This document shows, piece by piece, positions 9,079 to 18,210 of a DNA stretch of 64,000 nt. The DNA is from an uncultured Lachnospiraceae bacterium. GTDB taxonomy: Bacteria; Bacillota; Clostridia; Lachnospirales; Lachnospiraceae. The DNA lies in NCBI GenBank assembly GCA_910579225.1, contig CAJTTI010000005.1, positions 1-64,000 of the forward strand, written 5' to 3'. The position numbers and the translations under genes are program-made. The notes beneath the pieces are model-generated. The model searched no databases and was not told where the DNA came from. It saw nothing but the letters and a program-made list of their open reading frames with translations. Position 1 is the stretch's first letter. Each line of letters opens with the position of its first letter.

Positions 9079-10845
9079 CTACATCCTCTCCGGCGCCTCG
9101 AATCCCAGCAGGTCAATACAGGCCTCCAGCACACGCCTGGTCAGCATAAGCACCTGGATCCTGCTGTCCTGCTTCTCCTTCTCTTCTGTGCCAAGAATAC
9201 TGGTCTCATGATAGAATTTGTTAAATGCATTGGCAAGATCATAAATATAAGCACATATTTTATGAGGCGCCAACTCCTCGCAGGCATTTTCCATCACGCT
9301 GTTATACCTGGCCAGCTCTCTCAAAAGTGTTTTTTCGCTCTCATTTTCACAGACCATGATCCGGGCGCCCCTGGCAGAACCGCCCTGTTCTGCATATTTT
9401 TTCAGAATCGACTTGATGCGGACAATAGTGTAGAGGATATAAGGCCCTGTATTTCCCTCTGAAGAGGTAAAGCGCTCCACATCAAAAATATAGTCTTTGG
9501 AAGCCTGGTTGGACAGATCCCCGTATTTTACAGCGGACAGTCCTACGATCTTTGCAATCTTCTGCGCCTCATCCTCGCTCATGGGACGGCTTTCCTGAAT
9601 CTTCCTCAGCATCTCTTCATTGATGTCCGACAGAAGGTACTGCAGGCGCATAACGCCGCCTTCCCGGGTCTTAAAGGGTTTTCCGTCCCTGCCGTTCATA
9701 GTGCCGAACCCGAGAAATTTAAGAGCTGTCCCCTCTTCCACAAGCCCGCATTTCCTGGCGCAGCGGAACACCTGAACAAAATGCATCTCCTGCCGTTTGT
9801 CCACCACATAGACGATCTCATCCGGATGATACAGCTTCATACGTTCCACTATAGTTGCCAGATCTGTCGTCGTATACAAGGATGCGCCATCCGATTTCAG
9901 CAGCATACAGGGCGGAACTTCCTTCGTATCATTTTCTTCTTTTATGTCAACCACCAGGGCGCCGTCGCTCATATGGGCATAACCTCTGTCCTTCATCTCC
10001 TGCACCATCTGGGGAATATAGGGCTGTGCATCGGACTCCCCTTTCCACAGATCAAAATCCACATTCAGATTGGCATAATTCTGCTTCAAATCCGTTACTG
10101 ATACATGCAGGATATGTTTTAACAACGCCTGATATCCTCTTCGCCCATGCTGCAGCTCAAAGGTCGCCTGCATGGCCGCCTCTTTATAGATCATATCTTC
10201 CTTGGACTTTGCGCTGGCCGTGGGGTAGATTTCTTCCAGTTCGGCAATGGTAAAGGGCGCTTCCTCCGGATAGTTCCCCGCGTAAGTTTCATCAAAATAT
10301 ACAAGCTCCGGCTTCCGCTCTCGCAATTCAACAATAATCAGTCCCATCTGCAGGCCCCAGTCTCCCAGATGTACATCCCCGATCACCCGATGCCCTGCAT
10401 ATCTGACGATCCTCTTCACGCTCTCGCCGATGATCGCTGAACGCAGATGCCCCACATGGAGGGGCTTTGCCACATTGGGTCCGCCGTAATCGATCATCAC
10501 AGTCTTCGGATTTCTCGTCTCCTCATACCCCAGGCGCTCGTCTGCCATCATCTCATTCAGATAGTCACACAGGAATCCACCTCTGATCTTCAGATTGATA
10601 AAGCCAGGATTCACAGCCTGTACTTCCTGAAGAAGCTTTGTACCCTCCAGGGCCTCTGTCACCTCGTTCGCAATCATAATCGGAGCCTTGTGATACTCTT
10701 TAGCCGCCGCCATGGCTCCGTTGCACTGATATTCACACAGGTCCGGCCGGTTTGAAAGCGTCACCCTGGCATATTTTCTGTCATATCCGGCTTTCTCGAA
10801 AGCCTTTTCCATCTCTTCTGTAATTAATTCCAATATCTTCTTCAA
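9079..10845 (-). CDS. argS: Arginyl-tRNA synthetase
   Basis: 588 residues, class I synthetase that charges tRNA-Arg. The HIGH-type signature is HVGHLRS (~residue 124). There is an ArgS N-terminal additional domain before it and a DALR anticodon-binding domain at the C-terminus (HKICAYIYDLANAFNKFYH). ArgS enzymes lack a canonical KMSKS, and none is seen. The start is TTG at 10845, chosen for the ideally spaced AGGAGG. The 5' leader contains a 114-bp structured repeat ending 18 nt before the start codon. Confidence 0.96.
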   Translation of the reverse strand: MKKILELITEEMEKAFEKAGYDRKYARVTLSNRPDLCEYQCNGAMAAAKEYHKAPIMIANEVTEALEGTKLLQEVQAVNPGFINLKIRGGFLCDYLNEMMADERLGYEETRNPKTVMIDYGGPNVAKPLHVGHLRSAIIGESVKRIVRYAGHRVIGDVHLGDWGLQMGLIIVELRERKPELVYFDETYAGNYPEEAPFTIAELEEIYPTASAKSKEDMIYKEAAMQATFELQHGRRGYQALLKHILHVSVTDLKQNYANLNVDFDLWKGESDAQPYIPQMVQEMKDRGYAHMSDGALVVDIKEENDTKEVPPCMLLKSDGASLYTTTDLATIVERMKLYHPDEIVYVVDKRQEMHFVQVFRCARKCGLVEEGTALKFLGFGTMNGRDGKPFKTREGGVMRLQYLLSDINEEMLRKIQESRPMSEDEAQKIAKIVGLSAVKYGDLSNQASKDYIFDVERFTSSEGNTGPYILYTIVRIKSILKKYAEQGGSARGARIMVCENESEKTLLRELARYNSVMENACEELAPHKICAYIYDLANAFNKFYHETSILGTEEKEKQDSRIQVLMLTRRVLEACIDLLGFEAPERM

Positions 10846-10863
10846 ATCTGTTCCTCCTATTGA

Positions 10864-10977
10864 AGTTCCGCTCCTGCCCTTCCAAAGCCCCTGGGGCTGG
10901 AAGAATTTTCAGACATATTCATGTCTGAAATTCCTTCCGGGGCTTTCTCCGGGCTTTCACTGTTCTTGAAGTTCCGC
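10864..10977 (-). repeat. 114-bp structured intergenic repeat, copy 1
   Basis: Bounded by direct AGTTCCGC octamers (10864-10871 and 10970-10977). Between them is a long hairpin: outer stem AAAGCCCC with GGGGCTTT, middle GGAAG with CTTCC, and inner TTTCAGACAT (10907-10916) / ATGTCTGAAA (10921-10930). Two relatives occur at 53609 and 58836. An extra half copy (to 11009) repeats the first 44 bp of the unit at 10966-11009. Confidence 0.85.
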
Positions 10978-11020
10978 TCCTGCCCTTCCAAAGCCCCTGG
11001 GGCTGGAAGTTCATTTTATT

Positions 11021-11653
11021 TTAAACTGCTCTGGGCATATTCCATTTAAAATGGTATGCCAGCATACGCACCAGCATCACGATCATAGCTCCTGTGAACA
11101 TGGCGTATTCTTTTCTCATGCACAGCAGTAAATAATCATAACAGACTGCTCCCAGAAGCGAGGCGCAGGCGTAGATATGCTTGCGCAGGATGGCGGGCAT
11201 CAATCCGGCCAGAATATCCCGCAGCATGCCTCCGCCTATTCCGGTCAGCATACCGAGAAATATGATAAATTTATGACAATCTCCATACCCCGCATCTATC
11301 GCCGCATTGACGCCCAACACCGTGAAAAGCCCCAGACCTACCGCATCCGTAAAATTCAGGATCCACTGAAATAGCCCGGCTGGGAGTTCTGGTATCATAT
11401 GCTGGTTCCAGTGAACCGTAAGAAATGTGTAAAAAGAAGTCAAAAGGCCCACCGGAATCAGCATGGGACTTACGAACATAGAAGGCGGTATGATTCCAAG
11501 GGTCACATCACGTATAAAACCGCCGCCCGATGCGGTCACAAGCCCCAGAACAAGCACTCCGAACAGATCCATCTTCCGGTCGATGGCAAGCATGGCACCG
11601 GAAACGGCAAAAGCAATGGTCCCGAGAACTTCCACAACAAGCTGTATATTCAT
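11021..11653 (-). CDS. TRIC-family cation channel (UPF0126)
   Basis: 210 residues with about six or seven membrane segments in two homologous halves, each carrying the glycine-rich motif of the family: SGGGFIRDVTLG and GIGGGMLRDILAG. Prokaryotic TRIC channels are trimeric, K+-selective channels. A longer frame reaches 11851, but ATG 11653 has an AAGGGG ribosome site and gives the usual family length. Divergent from nfo. Confidence 0.88.
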   Translation of the reverse strand: MNIQLVVEVLGTIAFAVSGAMLAIDRKMDLFGVLVLGLVTASGGGFIRDVTLGIIPPSMFVSPMLIPVGLLTSFYTFLTVHWNQHMIPELPAGLFQWILNFTDAVGLGLFTVLGVNAAIDAGYGDCHKFIIFLGMLTGIGGGMLRDILAGLMPAILRKHIYACASLLGAVCYDYLLLCMRKEYAMFTGAMIVMLVRMLAYHFKWNMPRAV

Positions 11654-11792
11654 ATCAATCCCCTTTAAAACATGGGTGCACACTGCAAAAATGGTTGCCG
11701 CTTTTCGTTTTATCCTTGAACAGCAACTAAAAACTTCCTTCAGTATAGGAAAAATAAAACTGTTTGTCAAGATGGAGCAGCAGACAGAGCTT

Positions 11793-11821
11793 TTGACTTT
11801 TTCGGTTCTATCTACTATACT
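11793..11821 (+). promoter_or_regulatory. Promoter of nfo
   Basis: TTGACT (11793-11798), 17-bp spacer, TATACT (11816-11821), followed by AAGGAGG at 11841-11847 and the start at 11856. Confidence 0.75.
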
Positions 11822-11855
11822 GGACAAAAACACACCTAAAAAGGAGGCCACATTT

Positions 11856-12725
11856 ATGCTGAAAATAGGTTCCCATGTAGGAATGAGCGGAAAAAAGATG
11901 ATGCTCGGTTCTGTGGAAGAAGCAATCTCTTATGGAGCGAACACATTTATGATTTATACAGGAGCGCCGCAGAACACCCGGCGCAAAGACCTCAGCGAAC
12001 TGAAAATTGAAGCCGCAAAAGCTCTGATGAAAGAACATGGTATTACAGAATTTATTGTCCATGCCCCCTATATCATCAATCTGGCAAATACGGTGAATCC
12101 GGATACTTATCAGCTGGCCGTAAACTTTTTACGTCTGGAGCTGACCCGCGCCGATGCCATGGGCAGCCATATCGTTGTCCTACACCCGGGCGCCCATGTA
12201 GGAGCCGGTACGGATGCCGGAATCGCCTCTATTGTCAAAGGTCTGAATGAAGTCCTGACTGACGACACAGACTGTCTGATTGCTCTGGAAACCATGGCCG
12301 GAAAAGGCTCTGAGATCGGCCGAACTTTTGAAGAACTTGCTGCCATCTATGACGGTGTCTCCAGGAAAGACCGGCTCAGGGTTTGCTTTGATACCTGCCA
12401 TACCCACGACAGTGGTTACGATATCATAAATTCTTTTGATGAAGTGGCAGAACATTTTGACCATCTGCTCGGCAAGGATCAGATTGCAGTCTTCCACATC
12501 AATGACAGCAAAAATCCCTGCAAGGCGGCAAAAGACCGGCACGAAAATCTTGGCAAAGGGTATATCGGCTTTGATGCTCTGAACCATATCGTCCACCATC
12601 CGGATTTCACAGAAGTCCCCAAAATTCTGGAAACTCCGTGGATCCCCATAGATGAAGACAAGAAAAATACCCGCGCACCCTATAAGGAGGAGATTGCCCT
12701 CCTGCGGGCTCATGCTCCTGCCTAA
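11856..12725 (+). CDS. nfo: Endonuclease IV (AP endonuclease)
   Basis: 289 residues, a Zn-dependent apurinic/apyrimidinic endonuclease for base-excision repair. The family's metal-site patterns are present: VLHPGAHVG, a conserved E in ALETMAGKG, CFDTCHTHDSGYD, FHINDSK and NLGKGYIG. The start MLKIGSHVG is a typical Nfo N-terminus. The frame is open far upstream, but AAGGAGG 8 nt before ATG 11856 fixes the start. Monocistronic on the plus strand. Confidence 0.95.
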   Translation: MLKIGSHVGMSGKKMMLGSVEEAISYGANTFMIYTGAPQNTRRKDLSELKIEAAKALMKEHGITEFIVHAPYIINLANTVNPDTYQLAVNFLRLELTRADAMGSHIVVLHPGAHVGAGTDAGIASIVKGLNEVLTDDTDCLIALETMAGKGSEIGRTFEELAAIYDGVSRKDRLRVCFDTCHTHDSGYDIINSFDEVAEHFDHLLGKDQIAVFHINDSKNPCKAAKDRHENLGKGYIGFDALNHIVHHPDFTEVPKILETPWIPIDEDKKNTRAPYKEEIALLRAHAPA

Positions 12726-12792
12726 ACATACCAACAAACAGATCCCTTCTGAATCCCGGGGGCTTATATGCCGCCGACTAAGAAACTGCACA

Positions 12793-12844
12793 AAAAAGTC
12801 TGACCGATTCTTTCCCGGAACCGGCAGACTTTTTATCATTGCCC
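12793..12844. terminator. Bidirectional terminator between nfo and the MBL gene
   Basis: AAAAAGTCTG (12793-12802) pairs with CAGACTTTTT (12835-12844). It lies between convergent stops at 12725 and 12855, with T-runs on both strands. Confidence 0.75.
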
Positions 12845-12854
12845 TTGTATGTTA

Positions 12855-13487
12855 TCATAGGAATGTATTGTGTGTTTTCTCATATCCAATCGTTGTATCT
12901 TCCCCATGTCCCGTATGCACAACGGTCTCATCTGGCAGAAGGAACAGCTTTTCCTTTACAGATCGTACCAGCTCCGACATGCTTCCACCCGGAAAATCGC
13001 TTCGGCCCACAGACCCCTGAAACAGCGTGTCCCCGGAAAACATGCAACCGGCCTCCTCACAGTAGTAGCAGCAACCCCCCGGCGTATGCCCGGGTGTATG
13101 ATATACTTTCAGTTTTATTCCCGACAGGACCAGTTCCTGCCCTTCATGAAAGAACTCGTCCGCCTTTACGGTCACATCTCTGTGCCGGATGAATACAGAC
13201 AGATTTTTAATCCCGTCCAAAAGTAACGGCTCTTCCTCCTGAAGCGCACAGACCTGCGCTCCTGTAAGACTCCGAAGTTCCTCCGCCCCTCCCATATGAT
13301 CCGCATGTCCATGAGTCAGAAGAATCTGTCGGATTGTCCATCCCTGATGTTTCGCATAGTCCAGGATCCGCTCCGCCTCGTCTCCCGGATCAATCACCAG
13401 AACTTCGTTTATCTCTTCATTGGCCAGAAGCCAGCAGTTTGCTGCCAGTTCCCCCACAGTAAGAGAAGCCACACACAGTTTTGCCAT
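12855..13487 (-). CDS. MBL-fold metallo-hydrolase, glyoxalase II-like
   Basis: 210 residues. The zinc-binding signature is LLTHGHADHMGG (HxHxDH), followed by HTPGHTPGG, FSGDTLF and the C-terminal HTGHGEDTTIG. This is the pattern of small hydroxyacylglutathione-hydrolase-like proteins; Firmicute members often lack glutathione, so the true substrate is open. GGAGG lies 9 nt before ATG 13487. It follows rsh and ends the rsh-side operon. Confidence 0.9.
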   Translation of the reverse strand: MAKLCVASLTVGELAANCWLLANEEINEVLVIDPGDEAERILDYAKHQGWTIRQILLTHGHADHMGGAEELRSLTGAQVCALQEEEPLLLDGIKNLSVFIRHRDVTVKADEFFHEGQELVLSGIKLKVYHTPGHTPGGCCYYCEEAGCMFSGDTLFQGSVGRSDFPGGSMSELVRSVKEKLFLLPDETVVHTGHGEDTTIGYEKTHNTFL

Positions 13488-13530
13488 AGATCAGACACCT
13501 CCCGCTAAAAGCTGCATTTGCAGAGTAACT

Positions 13531-15828
13531 CTAGCTGACCGAGCGTTCAATATCCAGAATACTCTCCACCTGTCTTAATTTTTCGATGATTTTATTCAGT
13601 TCCTCCACACCGGCAATATCAAAACTCATGGTGATTGTCGCGGTTCCTTTTCTGCTGGTCCGCACGTTCATAGAGATCACATCAATATTTTTTTCACTCA
13701 GAATCTTCGAGATATCCACCAGAAGCCCTGTACGGTTGTTGCCATAAATCTTGATCTCTGTGGTATATTTTTCACCGGTCCGGGTTTGCACGCCGCCCTG
13801 CCACTCTGCATCAATCAGCCGTTCTCTCTCTGACTCCACCAGATTCAGCATGTTCACACAGTCTGTCCGGTGAATCGTCACGCCCCGTCCTCTGGTCACA
13901 AAGCCCACAATCTCATCTCCCGGAACCGGATTGCAGCACCTGGAAAAGCGGACTGCCACGTCATCAATGCCCTTTACAACGATCCCGCTCTTGGACTTGG
14001 CGATGCGGAACTTCTGCTCCTTCGCCTCATTGACGCTTTCCATAACTTTCGCGTCCGTAACGGCTTTCTTTCTGGCTTTCTCCGACTCTTCCACCAGACG
14101 GTTGACTACCTGGCCTTCTTTTAATCCTCCATGTCCCACTGCTGCCATGACCGACTCCCAGTCACGGAAACCATATTTTCGCAGAACACTCTCCTGATAT
14201 TCCGGCTTGACAATCTGGGACAGCTGGATCCCCTTCATCTTGCAGTATTGAGCAATCAGATCCTTGCCCTTAATGATATTACTTTCCTTAAACTCAGTCT
14301 TAAACCACTGATTGATCTTATTCTTGGCCTGGGTAGTCTTGACTATATTCAGCCAGTCGCGGCTGGGACCTTTGGAATTCTGAGACGTAATAATCTCAAT
14401 GCGGTCGCCGTTGCGGATGACATAATCAATGGGAACCAGCTTCCCGTTGACCCTGGCTCCAATCATTTTATTTCCCACTGCACTGTGAATACTGTACGCA
14501 AAATCAATGGGGTTGGAACCGTTCCGCAAGGTCTTCACATCTCCCCCCGGCGTAAAGCAGTACACACTGTCGGAGAAGAGATCCAGATCGCTTTTCAGAA
14601 GGCTCATGAATTCCCGGTTATCCGACTCGTCCTGCTGCCACTCCAGAATCTGGCGCAGCCAGGTCAGTTTCGCCTCCGCGCTGTCCTTCCCCTCCATATT
14701 CTGCTGGGTACTGCCACCGCTTTCTTTGTATTTCCAATGGGCAGCGATTCCATACTCTGCTGTACGGTGCATATCGTAAGTTCTGATCTGAATCTCAAAA
14801 GGCTGCCCTTTGGGACCGATCAGCGTCGTGTGAAGCGACTGATACATATTCGGTTTGGGCATGGCAATATAGTCCTTAAAACGCCCGGGAATCGGTTTAT
14901 ACATCTCATGAATCACTCCAAGAGCCGCATAGCAGTCCTTTACCGATTCCACCAGTATACGAACTGCAAACAGATCATAGATTTGATCCAGCGTCTTGTC
15001 CTGATTCACCATTTTTTTGTAAATACTGAAAAAGTGCTTTACACGCCCTTTGACGTCCGCTTCAATATTGGCGTTCTCCATGTGCTGCCTGACTTCCGCC
15101 ACAACCGACTGCACATACTTTTCCCGAACGCTCTTCTTGTCCGAAATCTGCGACACCAGATCATAATATACCTCCGGCTCCAGATATTTCAGTGCCAGAT
15201 CATCCAGCTCAATTTTCACTTTGGAGATACCAAGACGTTGTGCAATGGGCGCATAGATATCCATGGTCTCCCTGGCTTTCTCCCGCTGCTTCTCCGCGCG
15301 CATATATTTCAGCGTCCTCATATTGTGCAGCCGGTCCGCCAGCTTGATCAGTATCACACGGATATCTTTTGCCATGGCAAGAAACATCTTCCTCAGATTC
15401 TCCGCCTGCTCATCCACCTTGTCCGCCGAATAGCTCAGCTGCCCCAGTTTGGTTACGCCGTCTACCAGAAGCGCCACTTCTTCTCCAAAAAGCTTTGCCA
15501 CATCTTCTGTGCTTATAGGCGTATCTTCCACCACGTCATGCAAAAGCCCGGCAACAATACTTTCCTTATCCAGCTCCAGCTCCGCCAGGATGATTGCAAC
15601 GCAGATGGGATGGATAATATACGGCTCTCCCGATTTGCGAAATTGATCTTTATGGGCCTCCATAGCCACACGGAATGCTTTTTCGATCATAGAAATATCC
15701 GTGGACGGATGGTATCTGACCACACTTTGAATCAATTCCTGATATAATTGTTCCGGACTGGTAAAATCCTCCATTACCTTGATATTTCTCTCATCCTTTC
15801 GGATCTCTTTCGCTGTTGTCATGTTCAT
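13531..15828 (-). CDS. relA: Bifunctional (p)ppGpp synthetase/hydrolase (RelA/SpoT homologue)
   Basis: About 765 residues. The N-terminal HD hydrolase domain has HDVVEDT and DRLHNMRTL. A synthetase domain follows (MYQSLHTTLIGPKG, residues ~300-350), then TGS (FTPGGDVKTL), a helical/zinc-finger part (RCCNPVPGDEIVG) and a C-terminal ACT domain. The hydrolase residues look intact, so a bifunctional Rsh is expected. The start is uncertain among GTG 15831, ATG 15828 and ATG 15822; the GGTGA-like ribosome site overlaps them. It follows apt, a common Firmicute order. Confidence 0.95.
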   Translation of the reverse strand: MNMTTAKEIRKDERNIKVMEDFTSPEQLYQELIQSVVRYHPSTDISMIEKAFRVAMEAHKDQFRKSGEPYIIHPICVAIILAELELDKESIVAGLLHDVVEDTPISTEDVAKLFGEEVALLVDGVTKLGQLSYSADKVDEQAENLRKMFLAMAKDIRVILIKLADRLHNMRTLKYMRAEKQREKARETMDIYAPIAQRLGISKVKIELDDLALKYLEPEVYYDLVSQISDKKSVREKYVQSVVAEVRQHMENANIEADVKGRVKHFFSIYKKMVNQDKTLDQIYDLFAVRILVESVKDCYAALGVIHEMYKPIPGRFKDYIAMPKPNMYQSLHTTLIGPKGQPFEIQIRTYDMHRTAEYGIAAHWKYKESGGSTQQNMEGKDSAEAKLTWLRQILEWQQDESDNREFMSLLKSDLDLFSDSVYCFTPGGDVKTLRNGSNPIDFAYSIHSAVGNKMIGARVNGKLVPIDYVIRNGDRIEIITSQNSKGPSRDWLNIVKTTQAKNKINQWFKTEFKESNIIKGKDLIAQYCKMKGIQLSQIVKPEYQESVLRKYGFRDWESVMAAVGHGGLKEGQVVNRLVEESEKARKKAVTDAKVMESVNEAKEQKFRIAKSKSGIVVKGIDDVAVRFSRCCNPVPGDEIVGFVTRGRGVTIHRTDCVNMLNLVESERERLIDAEWQGGVQTRTGEKYTTEIKIYGNNRTGLLVDISKILSEKNIDVISMNVRTSRKGTATITMSFDIAGVEELNKIIEKLRQVESILDIERSVS

Positions 15829-15864
15829 CACCGTCTCTATTCAATCTGGATCCTGTTTAAATCT

Positions 15865-16389
15865 CTACTTTCCCTCATAGCAGATAACGCTGTCCACATC
15901 ATATTTTCCAAGCCTGTCTCTGCCCTTCAGACCTGCAAGTTCCATCAGAAACACCATTTTCACCACTTCGCCTCCCAGAAGCTCCACCAGCTTCGCCGCT
16001 GCTTCAATGGTTCCCCCCGTAGCAATCAGATCGTCGATCAGAACCACCTTCTGCCCCGGTTTGATGGAATCTTTATGCATCTCAATCTGTGCGCTACCGT
16101 ATTCCAGTTCGTACTCCATGGACACGGTCTCTCTTGGAAGCTTTCCTTTCTTGCGCACCAGTACAAAGGGTTTGTGAAGATTATATGCGATGGGCATACC
16201 GAAAATAAACCCTCTGGACTCTGTCCCTGCAATCACATCAAACTCCAGGCCCTTCAGTTTTTCCTGAATACTGTCAATCGCAAGCTTCAGCCCTTCCGCA
16301 TCCTGCAGGACAGAAGTTACATCCCGGAATATAATTCCCGGCTCCGGAAAATCCGGAATACTTACAACATAATCTTCTACTTTTTTCAT
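15865..16389 (-). CDS. apt: Adenine phosphoribosyltransferase
   Basis: 174 residues. It salvages adenine to AMP using PRPP. The PRPP-binding motif is KVVLIDDLIATGGT (~residues 112-125). FPEPGIIFRDVT near the N-terminus and AGTESRGFIFG are typical of Apt. ATG 16389 was chosen over an upstream frame because GAGAGGG sits 6 nt before it and it gives the family length. Lies between recJ and rsh. Confidence 0.95.
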   Translation of the reverse strand: MKKVEDYVVSIPDFPEPGIIFRDVTSVLQDAEGLKLAIDSIQEKLKGLEFDVIAGTESRGFIFGMPIAYNLHKPFVLVRKKGKLPRETVSMEYELEYGSAQIEMHKDSIKPGQKVVLIDDLIATGGTIEAAAKLVELLGGEVVKMVFLMELAGLKGRDRLGKYDVDSVICYEGK

Positions 16390-16497
16390 CGGTACCCTCT
16401 CTTTCATGTACAAATAACCTGCGGCTGAAAATATTTCCGCATTTTCGACATCCTCATAAGGCTAACTATATCATAAAATAAAACTCTTCGCAATCTG

Positions 16498-18189
16498 TCA
16501 GCAATAATTCTGTATTCGAAGCTGCAGATGCCTCTTTCCCCGGAATTCATCCATCTCCGGATAATACAGCATGTGCATCACCTGTTTCTTCTGTATGTCT
16601 TCAAGGACCTTCTGCATACAGCTGCTGAAAAGGATTCCCTCCTGCCGGACCCCGCTCTCATCCATAAGCTTCATGCGAAGTACATTCTGATTCTTCCCCA
16701 ATACGCGGGATTCTAATACCCTCACATTCCGCGCAGCAAATACTGGTTTCGTATTCCCTTTCCCAAAAGGTTCCAAAAGTACCAGTTCTTCCGTTAACTG
16801 CTCCGACACATGGGAAAATGGCAGAGCCATATCAATATGAATCACTTCCGTAAGCTGTTCTTTGGTGAGTGTACACGCCTCATTGAGCCTTATCCGGAAT
16901 TCTTCCACCCGTTCTTCCGGTATGGACAATCCGGCGGCCATGGGATGCCCGCCGTATTTCAGGAACAGCTCCCTGCACCGGCTCATCTCTTCAAACATAG
17001 AATATGATTCAATTGAGCGTCCGGAACCTTTCACTGCCTCTTCCCCTTTTGTCAGGACAAAAACCGGACGATAATAGCGCTCTCTGAGTCGCCCGGCAAT
17101 AATGCCCGCCAGGCTCTCATGGCAGTTCGGCAGATAGACCACCAGGACCCGGTCTTCCTTCAAAGTCCCCTCTTCAATCTGAGATACTGCCTCTTCCACG
17201 CCTTTCTCTGTCAGCTCTTTCCGCTCATCATTTAATTTCTTCAGCTCTTTCGCACGCGTCAGTGCAACTTCCCGGTTTGCTGTATTCAGGAGTTCCAATG
17301 CCTGTTTTGCCGTGTCCAGTCTCCCGCTGGCATTGATACAGGGCCCCAGCACAAATCCAATGTGATATGCACTCAGCCGTTCCCTGACAAGCTCATTGAC
17401 TTCTATCAGCGCGGACATCCCCGGATGCTCCGTTCTCTGCAGAAGCTTTATGCCTTCCTTCACCAGAATCCGATTTTCACCAGTCAGATCCATCACATCC
17501 CCTACTGTGGCAAAAGCCGCGAACATCAAAAGATCTCCATAGACCGGCTCCAACGGATAAGAAAGCTCTGCCCACAACGCCTGTACCAGCTTCCATGCCA
17601 CAGCTGCACCACACAACTTCTTATATGGGTAGGGACAATCCGGCTGTCTGGGATTCACGATAACATCTGCATCCGGCACCTGCTCCTGAAGTTCATGATG
17701 ATCTGTCACAATGACCGTCATACCCATCTCTTTTGCAAAGGCAATCTCCGCCGGCGCGGCGATACCATTATCACAGGTGACAATGGTATCCACACCTGCT
17801 TCCTTCGCCCGGCGGATCAGTTCCATATTCAGCCCGTAACCGTCCTTCTTCCGGTCCGGAATATCGGTATCCACTCTGGCTCCGGCCCTCTCCAGTCCTT
17901 TCAGAAGAATATAGGTGGCACAGACACCATCAATATCATAGTCTCCGATAATTCGGACAGACGCATTCTGCCGGATCTTTTCTGTCAAAAGCGACACTGC
18001 TTCCGGAATTCCTTTCATCAGAGAAGCCGGAGGAAGATCCGAGAGTTTTCCGTGCAGATATTCCTCGATCTCCTCTTCCCGGACTATATCCTTATTCCGG
18101 ACCAGACGCGCTGTAAAGGGCGTAATCCGAAACTTTTCACTGACCGCCTGAAAATCAGCGCCTTTGCGAATCTCCATCCATTTTGCCAT
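16498..18189 (-). CDS. recJ: Single-stranded-DNA-specific exonuclease RecJ
   Basis: 563 residues, a DHH-family 5'-3' ssDNA exonuclease of recombination and repair. DHH motifs: IIGDYDIDGVCAT (~83), TCDNGIAAP, VTDHHELQE (~142), ASGRLDTA (~285), and the DHHA1 motif YGGHPMAAG (~400), followed by an OB-like C-terminal region. Length matches RecJ. It follows the alpha-galactosidase gene by 21 nt. Confidence 0.95.
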   Translation of the reverse strand: MAKWMEIRKGADFQAVSEKFRITPFTARLVRNKDIVREEEIEEYLHGKLSDLPPASLMKGIPEAVSLLTEKIRQNASVRIIGDYDIDGVCATYILLKGLERAGARVDTDIPDRKKDGYGLNMELIRRAKEAGVDTIVTCDNGIAAPAEIAFAKEMGMTVIVTDHHELQEQVPDADVIVNPRQPDCPYPYKKLCGAAVAWKLVQALWAELSYPLEPVYGDLLMFAAFATVGDVMDLTGENRILVKEGIKLLQRTEHPGMSALIEVNELVRERLSAYHIGFVLGPCINASGRLDTAKQALELLNTANREVALTRAKELKKLNDERKELTEKGVEEAVSQIEEGTLKEDRVLVVYLPNCHESLAGIIAGRLRERYYRPVFVLTKGEEAVKGSGRSIESYSMFEEMSRCRELFLKYGGHPMAAGLSIPEERVEEFRIRLNEACTLTKEQLTEVIHIDMALPFSHVSEQLTEELVLLEPFGKGNTKPVFAARNVRVLESRVLGKNQNVLRMKLMDESGVRQEGILFSSCMQKVLEDIQKKQVMHMLYYPEMDEFRGKRHLQLRIQNYC

Positions 18190-18210
18190 AAATCAGCATC
18201 TCCTTGTGGT

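Noticed and set aside
14131..15747. Long plus-strand open frame opposite rsh
   Set aside because: Shadow of the conserved rsh codons; composition is Arg/His/Leu-rich with no motifs.
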